Shown: positions 20,415-26,413 of the stretch, piece by piece
Position numbering within the stretch: position 1 is the stretch's first letter
How the letters are laid out: each line of letters begins with the position of its first letter
NCBI GenBank assembly: GCA_004009845.1
Contig: RMBW01000218.1
Coordinates: 1 to 26,413, forward strand
Direction of reading: 5' to 3'
Source: Davidsoniella eucalypti
Taxonomy: Eukaryota; Ascomycota; Sordariomycetes; Microascales; Ceratocystidaceae
Length of the DNA stretch: 26,413 nucleotides
Program-made: the position numbers and the translations under genes
Notes under the pieces: model-generated
The model's database searches: none
Told to the model about the DNA's origin: nothing
The model's input: the letters and a program-made list of their open reading frames with translations, nothing else

Positions 20415-21938
20415 ATGATTTTCCTCAACTTTCTCCTCTTTTTTCTCGCTTTTTCCTTCCTGGGTTACACCAGTCAGTGCTGTGCACGATGGTGCCAGGA
20501 ACGTTACCCCGCCGGTTCGCCCGTCGTGCGTCATCAGCGCACCAGGCTACCCCGCTCTGCCCGTCGTTTGGTCCGCGCCCCAGGATGGTGCTATCTGTCC
20601 TTGTTTCGAAGATCCGCTCGGCCAGCTATCGCCAAACTCCTCGGCCCCTTCCCAACCGGGCCTCAAATTGCATTACATGAGTCCTCGTTCCACGACCACT
20701 TGGGTCACATCCGTTTCTCCCTTTCTGTTCTGGTCGGCCATAGCGAGCCAGCCCACGCTCGTTTCGATTCCGAGCCTGCTGCCCGTGCTCGTGTCCTTCG
20801 CTTCCTCTTCAACAATAGAATGTTGGGCATTGGAGCAGGTGCGTCAGACCTTTCGAGCTTCGAAAACCAGCTCAAGGCTGAACACCTCCGCCAGCAGACT
20901 CTCGATGTGCAGATTTCCATTGCCGAAAAGGAAGTTCGGCTAGCTGAGTTACAAGCCAAACTGCCCCAGAAATCCACTACCAGATTCTCGTTACCTGATG
21001 CCTCCAAGTTCTCAGGAGACAAGCGGGAATATTCAGCCTGGAGGTGTGAAATGGAAGGCAAGATTGCTGCCGATGGAACCGTTATCGGCTCTCAACGGAA
21101 TATCTGCTCCTATATCTACTCGCGACTTTCGACAAAAATTATGATGCAAATCGAACCATGGTACAAGCAAGTCCAATTGCAGTCCCGGCCGTACGAGGAA
21201 TTCCTTGCTGAGCTGGACAAGATGTTCATTGACCCCCATGTTACGGTCAGAGCGTTGGAAGAGCTCCACGAGCTTCGGCAAGGCCGCAAAGAACCATTTT
21301 CCGACTTCATCCAACGGTTCCAAAAGCTCCGCCTGCTAGCTGGGGTCACTGTCGACGTACACAGCATCGGGTATCTCTCCAGAGCAATCTACCCCGATCT
21401 TGCCCGACGTGCTGACCATGCGTTCGACGCAACCCGGCTGGAACAAGTCATCAATGGTCTGCAGCGTGCCGCTACTCGCATGGAACTGCATCCGTTCGCA
21501 CCCAGCCAGCCCCCCTCAAGCAGTCATCATTTTCCAAGTCGTCCACCCAGGTCGTCTAACAACCCTCATGTTTTGTCCCCCACTCCCCGTCCATCAGTCG
21601 ACTCTGACGCCATGGACTGGGTCCCCTCTCGTCGTCTTGCCACAACGGATCGTCCAGCCAACTCTGAACGCCCCGCCAGGCTAACTGCTGCGGAAAAGGA
21701 GAAGCTTAAGGCAGAAGGCGGTTGTTTCCGCTGCAGACAAATTGGCCATACCTACCACAACTGCCCTACTCTCCGCCCGGCTGTTGTCAGAGCACAGGCT
21801 GCCGCTACCCAACCCATTGCCACGTCCTCTGGTGAGTCAGAAGTTTCGCAGAGACTAGCTGCCCTCGAACAAGCCCTGTCCAACCGCGCTGTCATCCTGT
21901 CCGACAACTACTCTGAAGACGGCGAGACGGATTTTTGA
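20415..21938 (+). CDS. Gag of the nested chromovirus
   Basis: The open frame reads from an ATG at 20415 (507 codons) to TGA at 21936-21938. The convincing Gag part starts at a second ATG, 20820: a charged coiled-coil-like segment (ENQLKAEHLRQQTL), a capsid-like region (FSGDKREYSAW, then PYEEFLAELDKMF, then FSDFIQRFQKLRLLAG), a Pro/Ser-rich linker, and a CCHC zinc knuckle CFRCRQIGHTYHNC (21723-21764) that binds RNA. The segment between 20415 and 20820 is hydrophobic then Arg-rich and not typical of Gag, so 20820 may be the true start. The frame shows no interruption. Pol follows in the -1 frame, beginning at the stop codon. Confidence 0.85.
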   Translation: MIFLNFLLFFLAFSFLGYTSQCCARWCQERYPAGSPVVRHQRTRLPRSARRLVRAPGWCYLSLFRRSARPAIAKLLGPFPTGPQIALHESSFHDHLGHIRFSLSVLVGHSEPAHARFDSEPAARARVLRFLFNNRMLGIGAGASDLSSFENQLKAEHLRQQTLDVQISIAEKEVRLAELQAKLPQKSTTRFSLPDASKFSGDKREYSAWRCEMEGKIAADGTVIGSQRNICSYIYSRLSTKIMMQIEPWYKQVQLQSRPYEEFLAELDKMFIDPHVTVRALEELHELRQGRKEPFSDFIQRFQKLRLLAGVTVDVHSIGYLSRAIYPDLARRADHAFDATRLEQVINGLQRAATRMELHPFAPSQPPSSSHHFPSRPPRSSNNPHVLSPTPRPSVDSDAMDWVPSRRLATTDRPANSERPARLTAAEKEKLKAEGGCFRCRQIGHTYHNCPTLRPAVVRAQAAATQPIATSSGESEVSQRLAALEQALSNRAVILSDNYSEDGETDF

Positions 21939-24900
21939 TTGCCCGGGAAAAGTCGCTCCCCGGTGTAAGTACACAGCAAGGAGATCTGATAGCCCAAGAA
22001 AAGATGAATGCGCAAGGATTGTATTTAGATGTCAGTTTAAATAAATATAGTACTCGTGCCTTCATCGATTCTGGCTGTCTCTGCCTAGCTGCTGTACCCC
22101 CGCGCCTTGTGAAGTATGCTGAAGTCACTGCTCCGATTACCCCTCGAATGGTTGAGCAGGTGTCTACTTCACAAGACCCACCACTTATTGACAAAATAGC
22201 CAAGTTCTCCCTCTCTATTGATGACCATACCGAAACCCTTTGGGCGTACGTTATCCCCGGTCAGCTTGAAGATTTAATTCTCGGGCAACGTTGGCTCCTC
22301 GACCATGACATTCATTTAACCCCGAACTCAGGACCAATTGTTTTGCCAAAATCTTCAGAGATGGATGCTGCTGTTTTTCAGAAGCTGGCGACCACCGAGA
22401 AGTTGACCATTTACGCAGTCACTGCTAAGGACGTCGCCGATGCGCTCGAAGCCAAGGACAAGGAACGACCGCCGGTTCCCAACTGGTTGAAGCCGGTGGC
22501 TTCTGCCTTTGAGCCGAAGCGCGCAGTCGAGTTACCACCTCATCGCCCGGGTGTAGATCTTGAGATCCAACTATTAGAAGGAAAGTTACCCCCTCCCCAG
22601 TCCCTTAGATCTATGTCTCGGCTAGAGCTCCTTGCTCTTCAGAAAGTTCTGGACGAGCTTATGGAAGCTGGCCGCATTCGTGACACGAAGTCTAACGTTG
22701 GTGCTCCAGTATTGTTCGTTCGTAAACCAGGCGGCGGTATCAGGTTCTGTGTCGATTATAGGGCCATCAACGCTATCTCCAAGAAGGATGCATACCCTCT
22801 CCCGCGTATCCAAGATACCTTACGCCGGATTTCCGAAAGTAAATGGGTTACCAAACTGGATGTTATAGCCGCCTTTCACCGTATCAGAATCGCCCCTGGC
22901 TCCGAAGAACTCACAGCATTTCGTACGCCGCCGCTGGGTGCCTTTGAATGGACCGTAGTTCCTTTTGGCCTTTCCAATGCACCTGCCGCTTTCCAGCGTT
23001 ACATCAACAGCGTGCTACGAAAATGGCTGGGTATAAACTGTGATGCCTACATCGACGACATAGATGTAACTTCCAACGGGACTTTGGAGGAACACAAGAA
23101 GCTAGTCCTGGAGATTGTCTCTGCTTTAGATGCTGCTGGCTTACAGCTTGACCTGCGGAAATGTGTATTCGCAGCGAAAGAAATCAAGTTCTTGGGTTTC
23201 ATTGTTGGACCTAGTGTCGGCATTAAGGCCGACCCCGAGAAGACTGAAGCCATCCGCAACTGGGAGCAGCCGAAGACTCTGAAAGGACTACGCGGATTTT
23301 TGGGTTTCATTAACTTCTATCGAGACTTTGTTCCTCATGCCTCCGCCATCTTGTCTCCGCTGGTTGCCCTTACCAAGAAAGATGTGCCGTTCGACTGGAC
23401 GCCTGAGTGCTCCAAGGCTTTTGAGGAAATTAAGTCCGCGTTATTTCTCCCCCGGTGCTAGCACCTTTCGATCCTGACCGAGAAACCGTAGTGTCCACAG
23501 ACGCTTCTGGATACGCCCTTGGTGCTGAACTATCACAACGAAGCCCCGACGGCCTATTCAGACCTGTTGCGTTTTTATCTCGCAAGCTCTCTCCGGCAGA
23601 AGCCAACTATCCTATTCACGACAGGAAATGCTGGCTGTCTACTGGGCAATCCGTGAGTGGCGTCATTTCCTGCTTGGAACCGAGTTTGTAGTAACACTGA
23701 TCACTTGAACTTGGAATATTTCCGCACGAAACGCATTCTCGGTGAACGACAGAGACGCTGGGCCTACGAACTGTCAGATTTCTCCTTCTCTCTCCGCCAT
23801 CGTCCTGGCACTGCTCAAGTAGTTCCTGACGCCCTTTCACGACGGGATCAGGACATGCCACACGACGCCACCGACGACAGACTAGCCAGCCGAGACCACC
23901 AAATGCTGAAAACGCTTCCCGGCAGTCCTGACTTGGTCGTTGTTGGCGCTATGTGGGCACAGGACCCAGACAAGGACATTTCTACAGACGAACAAGTTCG
24001 CACCACGGTATTAGTGTCTCCATTTCAAGACCCAGAACTGTCCCAGCTCTGGATGGACGCACTAAAGCACAACAACCGTTGGTGGCTTGCTCGTGATCTC
24101 GTCAAATCAGGTGCACGAACTTTTCCTCCCGCTTGCTGGGACTGCAATGGCAGATCAGCGAATGCCGACTTGACGATAAAGGTTTACTCCGCTGGCGCGA
24201 CCGCTTATGGATTCCACGTTTTGAACCCCTCCGCACTAAATTAATTCAGAACATTCACGATTCTTATTTGGCAGGCCACCCTGGTCGTAACATTACCCGC
24301 GATCTGGTCTCCCGAGAATATGCTTGGCCTGGATTAACTTCGGACGTGCGCAGGTTTGTTTCGAATTGCTCTACTTGTGGTAAAAGCAAGATTTGGCGCG
24401 AACAAAAACGTGGTTTACTTAAGCCGTTGCCAGTGCCAGCACGGCCCTGGACAGAGCTGGCCATGGACTTTATTGGCCCTCTACCAGAGTCCCGCGGCTG
24501 CACAGCAATCTTAGGAGTCACCGATCGTCTTACCAAGTCGCAAGTGTTGATTCCAATGAAGTCTACCTCCTCTCGTGATACTGCAGAGGCCCTTCTGGTA
24601 AACGTATTCTCCCATCATGGATTTCCCTCAGCAATAGTTTCTGACCGTGGCCCCAATTGCGCATTTATTTTGGGAGAAGTTTGCAGGCGCCTAGGCATCA
24701 AGCGACGTTTGTCCACCGCTTTCCACCCACAAACCGACGGAGCCCAAGAAAGAAGTAATCAGGAAATCGAAGCCTATATTCGCAACTTCTGTTCTTTTGC
24801 TCAAAACGACTGGGCAGATCTCCTGCCGCAAGCGCAGCTTGCTCTCAACAACAGGATCGCATCAAGCACCGGCATGTCCCCCTTCTTCGCCAACCACGGT

Positions 24901-25530
24901 TTCAACATCGATATCATCGAGCCGTCGACTCAAGGGCTGCCTGCTTCTGCTGATCTCCAGTCGAGGGTGCACAGCAGGCTGGCTAAGCAAGCTACGCGAT
25001 GCCATGGCCTTTGCCCGCGCCTCTCTTGCTGCTGCTCAAGAAGCGCAGGAGAGAGCCTCGAACCGCCACCGTCAGCCAGCTGAGAAGTTCCATGTGGGTG
25101 ATACAGTGTATCTTAGTACTAAAAACATTTCCACAGCTCGTCCCTCTCGCAAACTCGATTGGCTAGCCAAACGCTACAAAGTCACAGGACTAGTAGTAGC
25201 CACGTGGTCAAGCTCAATGTCCCAGGCAACATTTGGCCAAGTTTTCATGTCAGCATGGTGCGCCGAGCCGCTAATAATCCGCTCCCCTCTCAAGTCTTAC
25301 AAGATGATGAGCCGGGGCCGGTGACGGAGCGTGAAGCAGCTTCGAATCCTGACCTGGTAGCTGGCGAATGGAGGGTAGAGAGTATTTTAAAGACACGTAA
25401 AAATCGACGAGCAGAGCAGGCGTTAGTCAAGTGGTTAGGTTACGAAGACGCTACCTGGGAACCCCTCATTCACGTTAAGGATACTTTAGCTTGGAAAATC
25501 TTCGCAGAGGCGAATGGTCGCTCGGATTGA
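21935..25530 (+). pseudogene. Pol of the nested chromovirus, broken by multiple frameshifts
   Basis: The first 508 codons are open to 23461. They contain an aspartic protease (AFIDSG, Asp near 22067) and reverse transcriptase (FCVDYRAINA; KLDVIAAFHR; YIDD near 23048-23059). Frame breaks, each fitting loss of one or two bases in a short run, occur near 23446, 23623, 23693, 24135, 24976 and 25195. Between them are RNase H (STDASGYALG), integrase with HHCC and catalytic residues near 24466, 24643 and 24748, and a chromodomain near 25375-25500 (LVKWLGYEDATWEP). The two downstream integrase acids are 34 residues apart, against 35 in the outer element; three apparent single-base deletions at 24651-24673 remove exactly one codon there and scramble the residues between. 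No stop by substitution was noticed. Confidence 0.88.
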
Positions 25531-25717
25531 ACTTAGTCATAGGATTTGTCACTCATTTTCTTCTCTGGTATTCTTGTTATTTTTTCTTTTTTTTTTTTTT
25601 TCTGGTCCTCCAATCTATCAATTTTTATAATTTTTTTTTTTCTTTTTTTCTTTTTCTCAGCCTCATGGAGGGGGCTCATATATCTTAGGTTAGTTAGAAC
25701 ATTGAGGGGGGGTAGTT
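25531..25717 (+). other. 3' untranslated region and polypurine tract of the nested chromovirus
   Basis: Non-coding stretch with two long T-rich tracts (about 25577-25600 and 25629-25657). It ends in GAGGGGGGG (25704-25712), five bases before the 3' LTR, which is the expected plus-strand primer site. Confidence 0.7.
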
Positions 25718-25910
25718 TGAAAGGATCTAGGACCCAATCTTGTTGGCTGTGGTATCTACCACAGCCGTTACTTTTGTCTATATAAGGAGGCCGTCTCCCC
25801 TCCTTATTCTTGTCTAGTTCTTTCTCTTCCCTCTCTATCTTCTTTAACCTCGTCAAATACTATATTCTCTTCTACTTCTGCAAGCCTCGTTCTCGTCGTA
25901 GATCGTCACA
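25718..25910 (+). repeat. 3' LTR of the nested chromovirus
   Basis: 193 bp, identical to the 5' LTR except for two extra T residues, one in each of two short T runs. It keeps the palindrome (25745-25766) and the TATA box (25779-25785). Confidence 0.93.
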
Positions 25911-26413
25911 GAGTTGGAGGTCGGCCTTGTCGAGGGCAGAGACTATTTCCAGGACGAGGTTGCGATGGTCCTTGGAGCGAGCCCTTAGAATAGATGCACA
26001 CATCGTCAATGTAGGCGTTCGCCGCAGCTGATACCGTGCCATTTGTCGAGGACTCCGTTGATGCGTCTCTGGAAGGCAGCAGGGGCGTTGGTTAAGCCGA
26101 AAGGGACGACGTTCCCACTGGAAGGCACCCAGGGGTGTTCTAAAAGCTGTTATGTGTTCAGAGCCTGGGGCTATGCGAATCCTGTGGAAGGCGGAGATCA
26201 CGTCGACCTTTGAAACCCATTCCGGAGCTCGCGATGCGTTGGAGGGTTTCTCCCATAAGTGGTAGGGGGTACTTATCCTTGATAGACGCACAATCATTAC
26301 ACCACGATAGTCGATGCAAAAGCGTACACCACCTCCTGGTTTATTGACAAACAGTACGGACGAGCCATATTCGGAGTTGGCTGGTCCTATGAACTGAGAC
26401 TGCTTGAGACCTT
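25911..26413 (-). pseudogene. Outer chromovirus reverse transcriptase, upstream part, frameshifted
   Basis: Minus-strand sequence encoding the central RT of the outer element: GGGVRFCIDYRG, then WVSKVDVISAFHRIRIAPG, then the region of the YIDD active site (about 26001-26014 on the plus strand), then LVLEIVSALDKADLQL up to the insertion. These blocks fall in different frames; single-base indels are inferred near 26300, 26222, 26114, 26018 and 25972. The piece is cut by the window end. The first five bases (25911-25915) are the right copy of the GAGTT target duplication. Confidence 0.8.

Larger units (their letters stand above)
19903..25910 (+). mobile_element. Complete nested Ty3/gypsy chromovirus (Tf1/sushi-like), 6.0 kb
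   Basis: Bounded by LTRs of 191 bp (19903-20093) and 193 bp (25718-25910), TG to CA, that differ only by two single-T length differences and no substitutions. The 5-bp direct repeat GAGTT lies at 19898-19902 and 25911-25915. Domain order is gag, protease, RT, RNase H, integrase, chromodomain. The near-identity of the LTRs implies recent insertion. It is related to, but in the opposite orientation from, the element it interrupts. Gag is intact, but Pol is broken by several one- or two-base deletions after 23440, so as written it is not autonomous. Confidence 0.95.
17177..26413 (-). mobile_element. Outer Ty3/gypsy chromovirus, partial, interrupted by a nested element
   Basis: The element runs from right to left. 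Its 3' LTR is 17177-17355 and its pol gene occupies 17402-19902. After the nested insertion (19903-25910) the same gene continues upstream at 25911-26413, where the window ends inside the reverse-transcriptase region. Gag, protease and 5' LTR must lie beyond the window if they exist. Removing the insertion and one GAGTT copy restores a continuous reading frame across the junction in the conserved RT region. The 2.5 kb of pol left of the insertion has no frameshift or stop, whereas the 0.5 kb right of it has about five single-base indels. Confidence 0.9.

Noticed and set aside
25340..25352. TTCGAATCC resembling a tRNA B box
   Set aside because: It lies in the pol coding region and no A box or cloverleaf could be built around it.

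Overview
The window looks like nuclear DNA of a filamentous ascomycete (Pezizomycotina, perhaps Eurotiales; the order is only a guess). Evidence: short GT-AG introns with GTAAGT donors and one clear CTAAC branch site, a YAT-family amino-acid permease, a small cysteine-rich secreted AA1-like protein, a pogo/Fot1-type transposon and Tf1/sushi-type chromoviruses. No bacterial features, rRNA or convincing tRNA genes were seen.

Layout. 1-3348 is AT-rich with no supported gene. 3349-5615 is an intact five-exon plasma-membrane amino-acid permease gene (561 aa); a partial copy of its own 3' end lies just downstream. About 5970-6250 (+) and 6373-6654 (-) hold fragments of fungal transcription-factor genes. 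6655-16162 is a gene-poor, AT-rich block with old repeats: a 110-bp tandem duplication, one probable copia-type LTR end, an internally deleted pogo-like element (11360-12268) with TIRs and a TA target duplication, and a diverged repeat pair. 16163-16763 is a two-exon gene for a 178-aa secreted AA1-like protein.

The right 9.6 kb is nested Ty3/gypsy DNA. A solo LTR (16847-17025) precedes an outer chromovirus on the minus strand (3' LTR 17177-17355, pol 17402-19902, continuing at 25911-26413 and beyond the window). A complete related chromovirus (19903-25910, plus strand) has inserted into the outer reverse-transcriptase region with a 5-bp target duplication, GAGTT. The inner element has near-identical LTRs, a gag with a zinc knuckle, protease, RT, RNase H, integrase and a chromodomain, but its pol frame is broken repeatedly.

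The least explained signals are: (1) three copies of a 38-bp A-tailed sequence, all with the same 5' end and each flanked by 10-13 bp target duplications, which look like ultra-short retroposons; (2) a palindrome 10-12 bp upstream of the TATA box in two different LTR families; (3) a 12-nt complementarity between the inner LTR and its primer-binding site, suggesting self-priming; (4) single-base indels crowded into the last 3 kb whichever element they fall in, which points to sequence error more than decay.
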